DNA of 64,000 nt from Naegleria lovaniensis (lineage: Eukaryota > Heterolobosea > Eutetramitea > Acrasida > Naegleriidae): assembly GCF_003324165.1 (NCBI RefSeq), contig NW_025407858.1, forward strand, positions 236,463-300,462. Direction: 5' to 3'. A program made the translations under genes and the position numbers. Positions within the stretch are counted from its first letter, which is position 1. The number at the start of each line of letters is the position of its first letter. Positions 1 to 11,558 of this stretch are shown here, piece after piece. The notes under the pieces were generated by a model. The model was not told the DNA's origin. It worked only from the letters and a program-made list of their open reading frames with translations, and did not search any database.

Positions 1-18
1 GGATTGTTCACACACACT

Positions 19-1764
19 TTACAAAAGTCCTTTGAAAATATCATTAGCACCATCGTCAGAAGGCAAGCTAAACATCATGTTTGGATCCACTGAATATAAT
101 TTAGTGACCACATGATTAATCATTTGTCTCTTCTTTTGTTCATCAGAAGCACTCTGAATATAATCAAAAACACTTGCAGTAACTTGTTTGAAATCTTCAA
201 AGTTAGAAATCTTAATCTTTTGAGAAGGAGGTGGAGAGTCTACAGTGATAGCATTAATTGTAGCCTCTTCTTCTTCTTCCTTCTTTCTCTTTTGAGCAGG
301 TTTCTTATTCTTGGATGGTTTTCTTGCCAAAACCTTAAATGGAGCTGATTCCATAATGAGAATTGGATTGTCCAAATCACTTTCAATAAAATAAGAGACT
401 CGAAATGCAAATTTACAGTTACCATGATGGTAGCTACAATCTGTAAATTTGATTTTCATACTTGTCATACTATTATCTGAATTGGATCGTGATACGTTGG
501 ATTCAATCACTCCTCCCAATATAGGTTTACCATTCTTTAACACTTCAGTCTTATTATCTGGATGAATGATTTGAATACGACAAAATAATTGTAAATCATC
601 AGATGCCTCACCATTGAACACGGTATTCAACTCCTTAATCTCATGTCTCATTTCATACTTGATCGAACTATACAATTCAGAATCAACAGTAGAGTCCAAT
701 CGAGGTCCAGAATCTCTGGTTTCTAAATAAATGTTCACTTGCGTTGAATCGAGAGCAAGTTGAGGATGGATATAGACTGTACTCCAATGACGAGATTCTT
801 GTGAGTGTTCTTCTAAAATCTCTTCAAGATCATGATTCACTGCAGATGTGGTTGCAGAATGATCATTCTTCAATGATGATGCACCACCAATAGTAGTACT
901 GCTGCTACTAGTAGTAGTAGTAGTTGTATTGGTAGCAGTCGTATTCGCAGTTGTATTCGCCATTGTGGTATTGTTGCTGACCAATGCATCAGAAGAAGCT
1001 TTGCTTCTCTTTTCAATAGTAGTCGTTTGATCATTCTTCTTATTGCTTTCCATGATGGATTGTGAACTCACCGAGCTCTGAGGAACCTTTTGAGAAGTAG
1101 CAGCAGCAGCACTCTTCATCATCAAGGATGATGTTAATTGTTGAGCGAGTGCAACACTATTCAACAAGGCTTGCTGTTGTTGTTGTTGTTGCTGTAATAA
1201 TACAGCAGCAGCAGCAGTAGGATCCAAGAGTGAAAGATTTGAAGGTGTGGTCGTTGGAGATGATTGACTCATCAAGGCAGCCACTCGTTGTTGTTGTTGT
1301 CCCAATTGATACAATCGATAGAGGTAGGGATCAACCATCGCACCACTTGTTGAAAGAGGATGGAAAGGAGACAATACTTGTTGTTGATGAGACAATTCAT
1401 CCAATAAGAGTTGAGTGGTGGAGAGACTGCTGAGAGGAGTGGAAGGCTGCTGCTCGACACGCGCCGATTGAGTCGTTGTGGACTGTGATGGTGATGATGG
1501 CTGATGATGAGCAGCAAAAAGAGAATGAAACAAATGATTAGCAGCATTGGTTGTACTCGTCGTTGATGAGGAAGAGGATGGCAACATGGTACTCGAGTGC
1601 TGGTGCACATTCGCATCAGCACTACTTTCATGAAGTAATACGGAAGATTGATGTTCAGCGTTGAGAATATTCAAGAGTTCAGGATATGAAATTGGAGCAT
1701 TATTGGAGGATGATGAGGATATTGTGTTATTAGTATTATTGGTGGAGGAACTGGTTGGTTTCAT
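19..1764 (-). CDS. Q/S/T/N-rich protein, possible transcription regulator
   Basis: This is an uninterrupted 581-residue frame starting at an ATG (1762-1764). Residues 1-320 are low complexity, with Ser/Thr/Asn runs and a polyglutamine tract near 190-200. Residues about 325-480 look like a folded beta-rich domain. It opens with HWSTVYIHPQLAL and ends with SAPFKVLARKPSKNKK, followed by a Lys/Glu-rich basic stretch that could be a nuclear localisation signal. A glutamine-rich arm, a compact beta domain and a basic tail suggest a nuclear DNA-binding regulator with an immunoglobulin-like fold. That is inference; I do not recognise the family. No intron is needed. Confidence 0.6.
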   Translation of the reverse strand: MKPTSSSTNNTNNTISSSSSNNAPISYPELLNILNAEHQSSVLLHESSADANVHQHSSTMLPSSSSSTTSTTNAANHLFHSLFAAHHQPSSPSQSTTTQSARVEQQPSTPLSSLSTTQLLLDELSHQQQVLSPFHPLSTSGAMVDPYLYRLYQLGQQQQRVAALMSQSSPTTTPSNLSLLDPTAAAAVLLQQQQQQQQALLNSVALAQQLTSSLMMKSAAAATSQKVPQSSVSSQSIMESNKKNDQTTTIEKRSKASSDALVSNNTTMANTTANTTATNTTTTTTSSSSTTIGGASSLKNDHSATTSAVNHDLEEILEEHSQESRHWSTVYIHPQLALDSTQVNIYLETRDSGPRLDSTVDSELYSSIKYEMRHEIKELNTVFNGEASDDLQLFCRIQIIHPDNKTEVLKNGKPILGGVIESNVSRSNSDNSMTSMKIKFTDCSYHHGNCKFAFRVSYFIESDLDNPILIMESAPFKVLARKPSKNKKPAQKRKKEEEEEATINAITVDSPPPSQKIKISNFEDFKQVTASVFDYIQSASDEQKKRQMINHVVTKLYSVDPNMMFSLPSDDGANDIFKGLL

Positions 1765-2445
1765 TTTGGATTATTCAATGATGATGATCAAGTCAATCAG
1801 TGTTTGGTAAGGTGGTATTTTGTACCGAATATTGGTGAAGGAATTGGGGAGTTAACTGAAAAGACAAATAACAAGGAAAGGAGGAAACAACAACAACAGA
1901 TGCTTGGGCGTGTTCGTTGCGTTGTTTACAGCAGCTGCTCTTTGTTTTTGCGTTAAAAATGGTTGGTGCACACAAACGGAGTCAAAATTTTCAAACGGCT
2001 TGCTATTGGTCCGTGAAACTCACACAGAATATAGTGGCTTATGAGATTTTGGAAGGCTAATACGTAATCGGAGAGGTTGAGAGAGAGAAAATGGGAGGAA
2101 AAGAGAAAGAGAGAATTGTTGTTGTTGGTTGTGAGTATAGTTGGGTTTGGATTGCTATGAAATCTCGAGAGAAAGGTTTCAAAGCAAATTGTTTTTCAAA
2201 TCAATTCGTGAAATATCGACTCTATTTAAAGATGATGAAAAAAGTTGAAGTTATTTTTGGATTTTGAATCTTCATGAACCAGCTGCCGCCAAAATTCATG
2301 TTGATTGGAACATGTGATTTACAACAATTTATTAAATCAATCCATGTTTGACCGATTGGAATTCAAATGTTTACAATAACAATAACAATGAATTGAATTC
2401 ATCATGATGTACAGTTTGTACAATTGGTCAACAATAGTTCGAAAA
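1765..2445. other. Intergenic region
   Basis: This is 681 bases between the start of the Q-rich gene and the stop of XRCC3. It should hold the promoter of the first gene. The short open frames here have no coding character, and I see no RNA gene or repeat. Confidence 0.5.
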
Positions 2446-4665
2446 TTACACTCCTCGAACACCAAAAGAATCAATGAGGAAGGATCGACTTGAGGTCGGA
2501 GAGAAGGGCGAATAAATGACATGAATTTGTCTCGAATAATCGTTCACACTTTCATATTTGGGTTCTTGTGTTTCGTAATCTCTCAGATACACAATAGAAG
2601 TATCATTACCTTTGATTTTCTTTTCTCTTCTCAATCTTGAATGAGATGCAATAACAACATCCTTTCTATTCAACTTGGTAAGAAATAATCGAATGTCAAT
2701 AAGAGAAGACCAATGTAATCCGAGTGTGGGTTTGACTTTCTCACTTGGTGTGAGTTTAAAATAGGATCGAACACTTGAAATATCACCAACTTCTTGGAGT
2801 GGCAGCACTATATAGTGTTGTCCACTTGTTCAAAATCATCACAGAATGCACCAGTTGTTGTATTTTTGGAATATATATAAGATTCTAAGGCTTCTTCACA
2901 ATTCAATGTATCATTTCGATGACTTTGATGATACTTTCTCACCAATTCATTATTCATTTCATCTTCAAATATTGCTGATACTTGATTAAGAATTAAAAAG
3001 ATTACCTTATATTTGGTAGCAAGATATTTCATGTGTTGAATTTGAAATTGTAAAATTTCTGATCGATCCATTGCTAATGTTCTACTCGCATGTGAATCTC
3101 TAAATAACATTCCAATAGAATCTAATATTACAAGTCTAATATTTCTCTTTTCAATAACATTTTCGAGAGGTGACATGCTACTCATTGTAGATGGTTTGAG
3201 TAAATCATTGAATTCATTCGTATTGGAAATGTTACGTTGAATAAAATTATTAAGGAAATCATCTTCAGAAATGTCATTTTGCTCATTCGATTCTTCAGAC
3301 GAGTCCATACTAGATCTAGTAGGATGAGTATTGAGAGTATGATAGTATTCATTTAATTGTCTGGTTTTAGCTTGAATCATTTCATTCAATCGATCCATAG
3401 GATAACTCTCAGAATGTAAATACAATACTCGAGAATTTAAACCTCCAAATTTACGATTCAATATACATTGTAAACTTAAATGAAGAGCTAGTTGTGTTTT
3501 ACCACTTCCAGCAACTCCACTCAATTCAATTATGAATCCACCACTCGTTTGTTTGATTGGAATACCATAGATACCATCTCTCTTAGAAATAGATGTTTCA
3601 AATAATTCATCAAGTATTGGATCACCTAATGAGAGAAATTCATTATTGAAAGGTAAATGATTGATAGTAGAATTAGTGGTTGATACATGATGATTTGTGT
3701 TATTGGTTGATACATGATGATTCTTAAGAGTACTACTGATAGTCAGGGTGGTTGAGCCTCGATTCTCATCAGTATTAAGAGTACTAGTAGTTGTCAGGGT
3801 GGTAGTGGTAGAGCATTTACACCAACAGCATTTACACCAAGAGCATTTTCACCAAGAGCATTTTCACCAGCATTATCACCAACAACAGCACCACTACTGG
3901 TATTGGTTATAGTGAACAACAACAACAACAACTGGACATGACTGTTTCAGATAATTTCATAATATCTGTCAGTCTCATTGGTGCTCTCAACAATACTTGT
4001 TGTGTAATGTCATGACAAATCACATCCACATGATTCATTCTATATCCTCTATGAAGTACTTTAAATGTACTTAAATGTGCAAGTATTTCTCTTTTGAAAT
4101 TATCCCTTTCCGATAAATATCGTGTAAGAAAGGTAAATAAAAATAATATTTTCATCGATCGGAATACATTTGATAATTGTGATTTAGTAGGAAATGGAAA
4201 GTCATAGGTTTCATCATTTTCTATTAATTGAAGAGGTGATGGAGGATAATCATTACTATATAAAACATCTAAAATATTTTCAATAGACTTGTTGTGAATA
4301 TCGGAGGAGAAACCATCTTGATATTCGTACAAGGATGAAACTGTGGTGGTGGTATCATTTCTTTCGGGAGAGGAAGGATGATGTATCGGAGATGATCTTT
4401 CATTGTGATATTGTTGCTGTTCTGTTGTGGATTCAATCACTGAGTTACTATGATCACCCTCATCATGATGATCTTGTAATAATTCTTGATATAATTCATC
4501 ATCAATGATGAGATCCGTGTCATGATCCTCCACATTACTACTATTGTGTTCTTCTTGCTTGTTAATTGCTTCTGTTATTATTGGGTTTGATGGTACAGTG
4601 TTGGTTGGAGATTCTGGCACCTCATCCATATCTTGCCAAGAAGGTTCAGAAGGGACTTGAGACAT
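2446..4665 (-). CDS. XRCC3: RAD51 paralog XRCC3 (recombination)
   Basis: XRCC3 is a RecA/RAD51-family ATPase that, with RAD51C, supports RAD51 filaments in homologous recombination. The first ATG (4663-4665) follows an A-run. The N-terminal part is acidic and low complexity, ending in a helical segment with TDIMKLSETV. After a repetitive linker come LSLGDPILDELF, then the Walker A box GVAGSGKTQLALHLSLQ (about 3480-3525), a Walker B-like VILDSIGML, ILNQVSA, and the C-terminal PTLGLHWSSL and SSRSFLIDSFGVRG, all in XRCC3 order. The frame breaks near 2815 and is fixed by one extra base in a GG pair. Near 3830 and 3930, in the linker, one extra base each also restores it, although an intron there is equally possible. 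The linker is longer than in animal XRCC3. Confidence 0.85.
3812..3883. repeat. 15-bp tandem repeat inside the XRCC3 linker
   Basis: About four and a half copies of a 15-base unit (AGCATTTACACCAAC and close variants) run head to tail from 3812. On the coding strand, one frame reads repeated ENALG/VNAVG units. A second repeat lies just beside it (3670-3720), encoding two NHHVST units. Both fall in the poorly conserved linker before the ATPase core, so they may be length-variable coding repeats or part of an intron. Confidence 0.7.
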
Positions 4666-4761
4666 TTTTTTTTTAATTTGAAGGACAACCAATTCCAATG
4701 AACGTTGGAACCAAGTACTTTCCCGCCAAAGTACAACGTTTTTAACTGTTGGCTTTAAAAA

Positions 4762-6608
4762 ATGTTCTCTTTCAAACCAACTTCAGCTTCTTCAGGTCAT
4801 CAACAACAGCCTCATACACTACAACAAGATTTATTGTTCGGAACTGGCAGTCAAAATAATGCGGTAGTTGGTCCGACAATGAATCATAATTCCATGATGA
4901 TGGTGCCTTCCAAGGAACCGACACGAGAGCCACAACGAAATCACTTTCCATCATCATCCTCAGCACAACATTCCGATTATTTGAACATGTTTCAAGACGA
5001 TGAAGAAGAATTATTATTTGATTCAACAACAGCGAATTTCAATAGTGCTCAATCATCCTTCATTTCCAATTTGCAATCATCATCCTCTCAACAAGGCTTG
5101 TTTGGTAAACAAGTTGGCAATCACTCTTCATCATTTACAAAAAACTCTTCTTTACTCAATACTTCCAACAGATTGTCATTCTCTAACAATATTCCATCAA
5201 AATCTCCTTCTTTGAACCCATCTTTGAACCCATCTCTGAATCAATCCTTTTCAAATCAATTCAAACAAGTACCAACGACACTCTTTGCTTCTTCCAAAGA
5301 ACAATTACCTCAATGTATTGATTATGTCAATAACAAGTTAAATAATACAATGGCATTATTACCATTAATGTCCTATTATAGTGATTTAAACGCGATAGGA
5401 AACTTTAAATTAGATTTCAATAATCCTGATAATGATATTTTTGTTACCAATGTCATTTATTATCTTTTAAAAGAAAGAGAAGAAGAGGCTATCACTAAAG
5501 TGACTCTACAAGATAAGATTCGAAGATTGCAATGTGATCAAAATGCCATTTCTTTAAATAATAACAAATTAGAACAAAAAGCAAGTGAATCTCAAAAACT
5601 CTATGTCATGGAACAACAAAAGTATTTGAATTTACAAAAAGAAACAAGATTGAAATTGAAAAAGTTAGAATCAGCCAAGACAGTCTTGGAGACTCAAAAC
5701 AAAAACATTCAACAAAAATGTGATCAATATGAACATAATTTGATTAAAATGGAAAAAGAAATGGATAAATTGAAACAACAAATGACACACAAATTGAACA
5801 TGTTGTTAAATGCAGGAAATCAATCCAATAAGGTTGATGTTCTCAATCAATCTACTCATCCAGCAATTTCATCTTGTGCTCTACCCAATCGATCCTTTAG
5901 CACTAGTAGTAGTATGTGGAAACATGGATTGGAGAGAAATGAAGATATTCTCTATCAGAATGTTGTTGAAGCATTTAAAGATGAAAAACAAGAAATTTTA
6001 ACTGAGAATCAACAATTGAAACGATCACTTCGACAATTGAATACTGAATTGAATCATTTGAGACAACGATATTCTATGATGTATCCTCCTCATCAGAATC
6101 ACGATACCATAAGAGATGGACAATTTGAATTACCTTATCATTTGGCACAAGAAGAAATTGAAACAGCCATTCGAGAAAAGATTCAAGATTTGAATCGTAT
6201 TTTAGAACGAGCCACAAGCCTCATGTCTGAAAGTCATCATGGTCATCATCAACACATTGAAATGGAACAAGACGTTGTAGATTTGAATGACAACAAGGTA
6301 GCAATGAAATCTTCTCTTGAAACTCTTAAACGGAATTTGAAACCATACAAACAACAATGATCAAGGATCATGAGTCGTCGGTTATTCTGATGGATCAACA
6401 ACTACTCTCACGACCCTCATCAATGACAGCAGCAGCAACAGCAGCAGATTCAGACACTAAACATTTCCATAGTGAAGTGGCATTGCACAGCAGCAGCAGT
6501 GGTGGTATCACGAGTCCCAATTTGGAACTTTTAGAGGCACACGAATTACTGCCTTTGAACAGTGGTGAAGATGACGATTCGACCATGTCAACCTTTCAAG
6601 TGTATTAA
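4762..6608 (+). CDS. ADIP/SSX2IP/Msd1-type centrosomal coiled-coil protein
   Basis: Proteins with the afadin/alpha-actinin-binding (ADIP) domain, such as SSX2IP and Msd1, anchor microtubules and satellites at centrosomes or basal bodies. Residues 1-180 are low complexity, with several LFG/FSF-like pieces. Residues about 186-346 match the ADIP layout: a helical start (CIDYVNNKL), an IYYLLKEREEE helix, then a long coiled coil rich in Lys, Glu and Gln. A second coil lies near 400-440. The open frame stops at 6360, but the overlapping frame 6357-6608 continues with coding-like content and stops three bases before the convergent neighbour. One extra base near 6350-6357 joins them into about 615 residues. 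A GT-AG intron at 6298-6365 would also join them but has a poor acceptor. The domain call is from pattern recognition. Confidence 0.7.
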
Positions 6609-6610
6609 CT

Positions 6611-8017
6611 TTATTTTTTACTCACAATCCCTTCATATTGATTATCATAATAGTATATTTCAGGAGGTTGATGCTCAGGTACAGGGCTCGATACCTTAAT
6701 TTTGATTCCCTTAAATAGATAAAATAAAAATCCAATAATTGAAATGACCACAAAGGTAAAGTATTTTCTCTTGTTGGGTGCCATATCATGTTTCAAAACA
6801 AGTGAAGATGACTCTGATGATGTAGCCTTATGAATGAATCGATTGGGTGAGGAAGCAATTTGAAATGCCATACTAGGTGAAGAGGAGGAGGAGGAGGAAA
6901 AAGGAATCGAGTCGTTCCTTTCATCAAGCGTCGTCGTGCTTACATCCAATTTCTGAAAATGTATATTATATTCGATCATTGTGTAATCTTCTTGAATTTG
7001 ATTCATCCATCTCTGAATATTAGGATATCGATTAAAAATACTTGTAATGAGCATGGCACCTTGTAATTGAGAATTTTGAGAATGATTTTCAACATTCATA
7101 TAAATTGCTGGATAATATAATGAACTCAAATATCCAAATGCAATCGCGTCCAAAGTAGAGGGTGAATCTCCATAAAAGAATCGATTGGTACTTCCTAATA
7201 ACACACTCAAGGAATCCAAACATTCCAAAAACAATTTAATACTTGCATTCTGTTCCATGGATACTTTGGAAAGTAAATATTTTGATAAGAATGATTCTTG
7301 TTCTTCATCAATTTTTTTCAAATTTGTTAAACTTTTCAATAATTGACAATGACGTGATCTTTCTGACCACATATATGCCCATCTCACTACTCTACTCATA
7401 CTATTAAAATATAAATCTTTTGTAAAAGTTTGATAAATATCGTCTCTAAACCAATAGGAATATAAATAAAAGGGTAAACATTTTTCATGAACAATATGAC
7501 TATAGGCTTCAATTTCAGTTTGAATTTGTTGGAGAGTCGTTGTAGCATGTTCATTTAGAGTTAAATTTGAATCTAAATTCTCTCCTTTACTTTTCAGGTA
7601 ATTTAGAATTTCTTTCATTCCATAAATCACAACATGATGTTCATGATAGTCATGTACGAGAATTGGAAAATGAATATCATTGGATGAGGTATGATTCGAA
7701 TAGAGGGATGAGAGAATATGAGAAGGATGACTTGTCTTGACTTGAAATTTAATATTTGAAAATACGAGATAGGAGTAAATAATATTGGAATAAATATCAA
7801 TGTTCAAAGGATGAAGAATTGAATGTTGATGATGATGATTCATGTTTTCTTGTTGCAACATGAAATGGGATTGTTTGATGACAATGGAAGGATCATACGA
7901 AACATAGAGAGTAATGGAATTGGAAGTGGTGCAAGCCGTTTCGGAAGGAGGGAGGGTTGCTGTTGTGGTGGTTCCACTGGAGTGGTGCAGATCTGAGGAG
8001 GATTGATGATAGAACAT
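6611..8017 (-). CDS. Metaxin-like outer-membrane GST-fold protein
   Basis: This is a 468-residue single frame; its ATG follows an A-run. Metaxins (Sam35/Sam37 relatives) are thioredoxin/GST-fold subunits of the mitochondrial outer-membrane sorting and assembly machinery, or tethers for Miro and motors. The best hallmark is FYGDSPSTLDAIAFGYLSSL at about residue 282, equivalent to the metaxin GD-x-P-T-x-x-D-A-x-x-F-G-H signature in the GST C-terminal domain. A single hydrophobic segment near residues 420-440 followed by a short basic tail (KGIKIKV) looks like a C-terminal outer-membrane anchor. The N-terminal 30 residues are low complexity. It is convergent with the ADIP gene, with stops three bases apart, so the 3' UTRs must overlap. 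A Miro gene lies 17 kb away. Confidence 0.75.
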   Translation of the reverse strand: MFYHQSSSDLHHSSGTTTTATLPPSETACTTSNSITLYVSYDPSIVIKQSHFMLQQENMNHHHQHSILHPLNIDIYSNIIYSYLVFSNIKFQVKTSHPSHILSSLYSNHTSSNDIHFPILVHDYHEHHVVIYGMKEILNYLKSKGENLDSNLTLNEHATTTLQQIQTEIEAYSHIVHEKCLPFYLYSYWFRDDIYQTFTKDLYFNSMSRVVRWAYMWSERSRHCQLLKSLTNLKKIDEEQESFLSKYLLSKVSMEQNASIKLFLECLDSLSVLLGSTNRFFYGDSPSTLDAIAFGYLSSLYYPAIYMNVENHSQNSQLQGAMLITSIFNRYPNIQRWMNQIQEDYTMIEYNIHFQKLDVSTTTLDERNDSIPFSSSSSSSPSMAFQIASSPNRFIHKATSSESSSLVLKHDMAPNKRKYFTFVVISIIGFLFYLFKGIKIKVSSPVPEHQPPEIYYYDNQYEGIVSKK

Positions 8018-8115
8018 TTTTTTACGAGAGCAGAAAGCAGCAACAAATTGATTGCTTCAACTGCATGTTGTAAGAACTATATGTTAAAATTATCTGTACT
8101 ATTAATTAAATGTCT

Positions 8116-8188
8116 GCCCGTCTAGCTCAGTCGGTAGAGCGCAAGACTCTTAATCTTGTGGTCGTGGGTTCGAGCCCCACGGTGGGCG
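8116..8188 (+). tRNA. tRNA-Lys (anticodon CTT)
   Basis: This 73-base intronless cloverleaf has acceptor arm GCCCGTC pairing with GGTGGGC (one G-T and one T-G wobble) and a G discriminator. The D-loop contains TCAGTCGGTAGAG. The anticodon stem CAAGA/TCTTG encloses loop CTCTTAA with anticodon CTT. The T-arm contains GTGGG-TTCGAGC-CCCAC. A-box and B-box promoter sequences are therefore intact, and the CCA end is not encoded, as in eukaryotes. A T-rich run just downstream (about 8195) would serve as RNA polymerase III terminator. Confidence 0.97.
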
Positions 8189-8311
8189 ATCACAATTTTT
8201 TATTTGGGAAAGACTAAAAGGGTGTTGTTTGGCAATAGGCTCTCTGAAAGCAAAGAGAAGCCCAACCATGCAAATTTTATTTTGAATCACAAAAAATTTT
8301 TATAAAAAAAA

Positions 8312-11300
8312 ATGTCATCACAGCAAACAAATTGCACTCCCATCCATGACACTTCAATTCTTGGTAAACGAAAAACCATCTCGGATAGCCCCAATCTTAC
8401 CGAAGAAGAGTCATCAACCACTCATTCCACTTCCTTCGATTCATCACAAAAGAAAGTAAAATCTTCATCATCACGTACTCCAAATTACGATGAAATTATT
8501 CCAGAAAATGAAATGTTCTACAAATACTATTTCGAAATTCAACAAATTGTCAAAACCAAAGAAGAAATGGATCAAATGATTCGTTCCTTTCAACAACCTC
8601 TACCTCTTACTTTCCGAATTAACAAATCACTTCCTATCGAGTTAATTCAAAAAATTCAATCTCAATTATTGGAATTTAAAAATCAATTAAATAATTACAA
8701 ATATGATGAAGAGACTGAGAAAGTGAGACCCATGACTGATACTGAATCTAAAGGAGTTCAAATAGATATCATTCATTTGAATCATATTAATGATTTATTT
8801 TATCAATTATGTCCTAATATTTCAAAGAGAAAATTGAGAAGACAAAATACTGTGGTGAGTGGTAGTTCTCATACAAGTGTGAATATTGAAAGTGGTGTGA
8901 ATATTGAAAGTGAAAGTAGTGTGAATACTCTCAATGAAAGTGTAGCGAGTGGTAGTTCTCATATGAATACTCTCATGAGTGCCGAGAATATCATCCATGG
9001 AAATGACAACAACAACACTCAAGTCGACGAAACCTTGGAAGATATCATGATGGAGGATGACATGATCGATAGTAGTAATAGTAGCACACCACTTGAAGAA
9101 AGTGAAGGATCTACGTTATTATCTAAATTTAGAAATTATCTCGTTCAATTAACCAATATTGGATATCTCAGTCGACAAGAATTGGTGAGCATGATTCCTC
9201 CATTATGTTTCACTCCTCCTGAATTCAATGCAACACCATGTGGTGTTGTGGATGGCTACATGGATATGTGTTCAGCACCTGGCAGTAAATCTGCTCAAAT
9301 GGTCGAATATTACTTGAATGGAAAGGACAAGTTCCTAATTTGTAATGATATTGACCGTAAAAGGCTAACCACATTGTATTCCAATTTGAATCGAGAACCT
9401 CAACAATTACTTTCGAATGTGGTTGTGACTCATCACAATGCAGTGACTCTTCATCAAGTATTGGCAAGTTCTACCACTCAGGGAAATGTACTCTCTCATG
9501 TTCATCATGTCTTGTGTGATGCTGTATGTTCAGGAGATGGAACTTTACGAAAATCACGTGATTTATGGGAGAGATGGAATTATGAACATGGACATGTGAA
9601 TCACATGACTCAAGTCTCTATTCTTGTGAGTGCCATGAATATTATTCAAACAAGTTTTAATCAACAACAACAACAAGAAGAACAAGGTAATTCTAATAGC
9701 ACTACTACTATTAGTACTACTACTAGTCATAGCACCACTAGTAATAATAGTACTGGTACTACTACTACTACTCGTAATAATAATAGCACCACCACTACTA
9801 CTACTAGTAATGGTAATAACACTTCCTACTATCATGGAGAATATGAAATTGTCTATTCCACATGTTCTCTCAATCCCATTGAAGATGAAGCTGTGGTTGC
9901 AGAGGCTATTCGAAGAACTAATTATAGATTTGAATTAGTGAATCTTGAAGAAACATTGAATCAACAATCAAATTCAATTTCCCATCTCAAAGGAGTGAAT
10001 GATTGGAAAGTAGTCGATCGCAATGGTGAAATTGTTCATTCATTTGAAGAATGTGAATTAGATTCAAAAGATTTCATTCCTCGTTCTGGATCTAAATCTG
10101 AAAATAGACCTAAAAAAGAATCATGTTCTAGAATTACAGCTAGCATGTTCCCTAAAGAAGATGTCCAATCGATGAATTTACATTATACCATGAGATTTCT
10201 ACCTCATTTGAATAATAGTGGTGGTTTCTTTGTTGCTAAATTAAGATTGAAAAAAGAACATCTCCTTCAAGGTATGTTTCATGTGTGCGTGTGTGTGTGT
10301 GAAAATGTATACGTGTGTGTGAAAAATACATGTTTCATGTGTGTGTGTCAATTGTATTTGAAAATTATATACATGTTTCATTCATGTGTGTTTCATGTGT
10401 CAACATCTCCATTCGCAAGATGAAGAAATGAAAACACGAAGACAACGAAAATTAGAAAAAAAATTAGAAAAAAAGAAACATTCACAGAAAAAACAAACTC
10501 CAAATAAGAAGAATGTGATTTATGCAAAGGCATTAGAGGAACATGTTCAACCATTATTAGATTTTTATCAAATCGATTTAAAGAAATTGTACAAGCAAGA
10601 AGAAGTTGAGCCATTCGTGTCGTCATCTTTAGCCAATCATTTTCTCGTTCAAACCACTTCTGAAAGTAAATATGCTCAAGCCATATTGAAACTTGCCAAA
10701 ACTGGTACAACCAATGTTGTTGTTACTAGTGGTAGTGGTGGTAATTCTAGTAGTAGTGGTAATTCTAGTAGTGGTAATTCTAGTAGTAATAATAGTGGTA
10801 GTGGTGATTCTAGTAGTAGTGGTAGTGGTAATTCTAGTAGTAATAATAGTGGTAGTGGTGATGGTAATTCTAGTAGTAATAATTGTAATAGCAATAATAG
10901 TACACTGACCAATTGCATCTACCAAAGAAATTTACATTCATGAGTAATTCCTATCTCAGTGAATATATGAGAAATAACTTCTCTCCTGAAGAAGCATTGA
11001 CTATGAAAATATTCCATAGTGGAATTGTTGCATTTGAAGATTCAAAAGATTCCAAGGTATTTCAAATTACTTTGGGTGGAGCATTATCCTTCATTGATTG
11101 TATGGATCCAAATTCAACACAATTAATGGAAATTACTAAAATGCAAATGAAACATTTCTTGACAGATGGAAAGTTACCACTTGGTGATTCACAATTCATT
11201 CAAAATCAAGAACTTGAAAAGAAACAATTAGAAAAATTGAAGGAAATGAAAATGGGTGGATGTGTATTGAAATGCGTTTTGGAATCACAGAATTATGTAC

Positions 11301-11404
11301 TTGCAGTTGGATTGAAATACAATGCCAATACCATTTTCAATCGAGTTGGAAAGGAAGATTCAGCAAGTTTACTCATCAAATTGGAACATGATTTTTATTA
11401 TTAA
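8312..11404 (+). CDS. NSUN2: NSUN2/Trm4-like tRNA cytosine-5 methyltransferase
   Basis: NSUN2/Trm4 makes m5C in tRNA and other RNAs, mainly in the nucleus. The N-terminus carries the FYKYYFEIQ helix region; then come SRQELVSMIPPL, the SAM-binding CSAPGSKSAQMVEYY (about 9270-9310), NDIDRKR, LCDAVCSGDGTLRK (motif IV) and YSTCSLNPIEDEAVV (motif VI, catalytic Cys), in canonical order. A Ser/Thr/Asn insert of about 55 residues (9670-9830) precedes motif VI. An intron at 10272-10419 (GTATGT...GCAAG) contains GT repeats and joins HLLQ to DEEMKTRRQRK. The conserved C-terminal domain (YLSEYMRNNF..., 10930-11404) is one base out of frame with the upstream Ser/Gly/Asn tract; one extra base near 10912 gives 981 residues. 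Motif IV has Val where the family has Pro before the Cys. Confidence 0.93.
10720..10895. repeat. GGT/AGT/AAT-rich trinucleotide tract in NSUN2
   Basis: An imperfect array of GGTAATTCTAGTAGT-like units encodes a Ser/Gly/Asn-rich linker between the NSUN2 methyltransferase core and its C-terminal domain. It stays open in several frames, which explains the many overlapping spurious ORFs. It contains many GT and AG dinucleotides, so an intron inside it cannot be excluded by eye. Confidence 0.75.
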
Positions 11405-11558
11405 TCGTTGTGAGACGTTGTTTGTGAAAAGAAGAATGATTACTGTGCCATGCTCTCACTGTTGAAGCCAATCCAATTCACCTTTCCTTTTTAAAAAATA
11501 TTAAACAATGATTATTGTTGCTTCTGATTGATACTAGTTGGTATGAAAATGAAATTTA

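Noticed and set aside
3812-3883. CRISPR-like array
   Set aside because: The 15-base units are contiguous without spacers, in a eukaryotic gene. The 33-base repeat at 44301 is rejected for the same reason.
6298-6365. Intron at the end of the ADIP gene
   Set aside because: Borders are GT-AG and phase works, but the interior is coding-like and lacks a T-rich acceptor; a single missing base explains the join as well and matches the pattern in other genes.
6357-6608. Separate 83-residue gene after the ADIP gene
   Set aside because: It overlaps the upstream stop by four bases, starts with no leader and fits as the C-terminal part of the upstream gene after a one-base correction.
10676-10925. Several Val-, Leu- or Thr-rich ORFs on both strands
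   Set aside because: Products of the GGT/AGT/AAT repeat being open in many frames.
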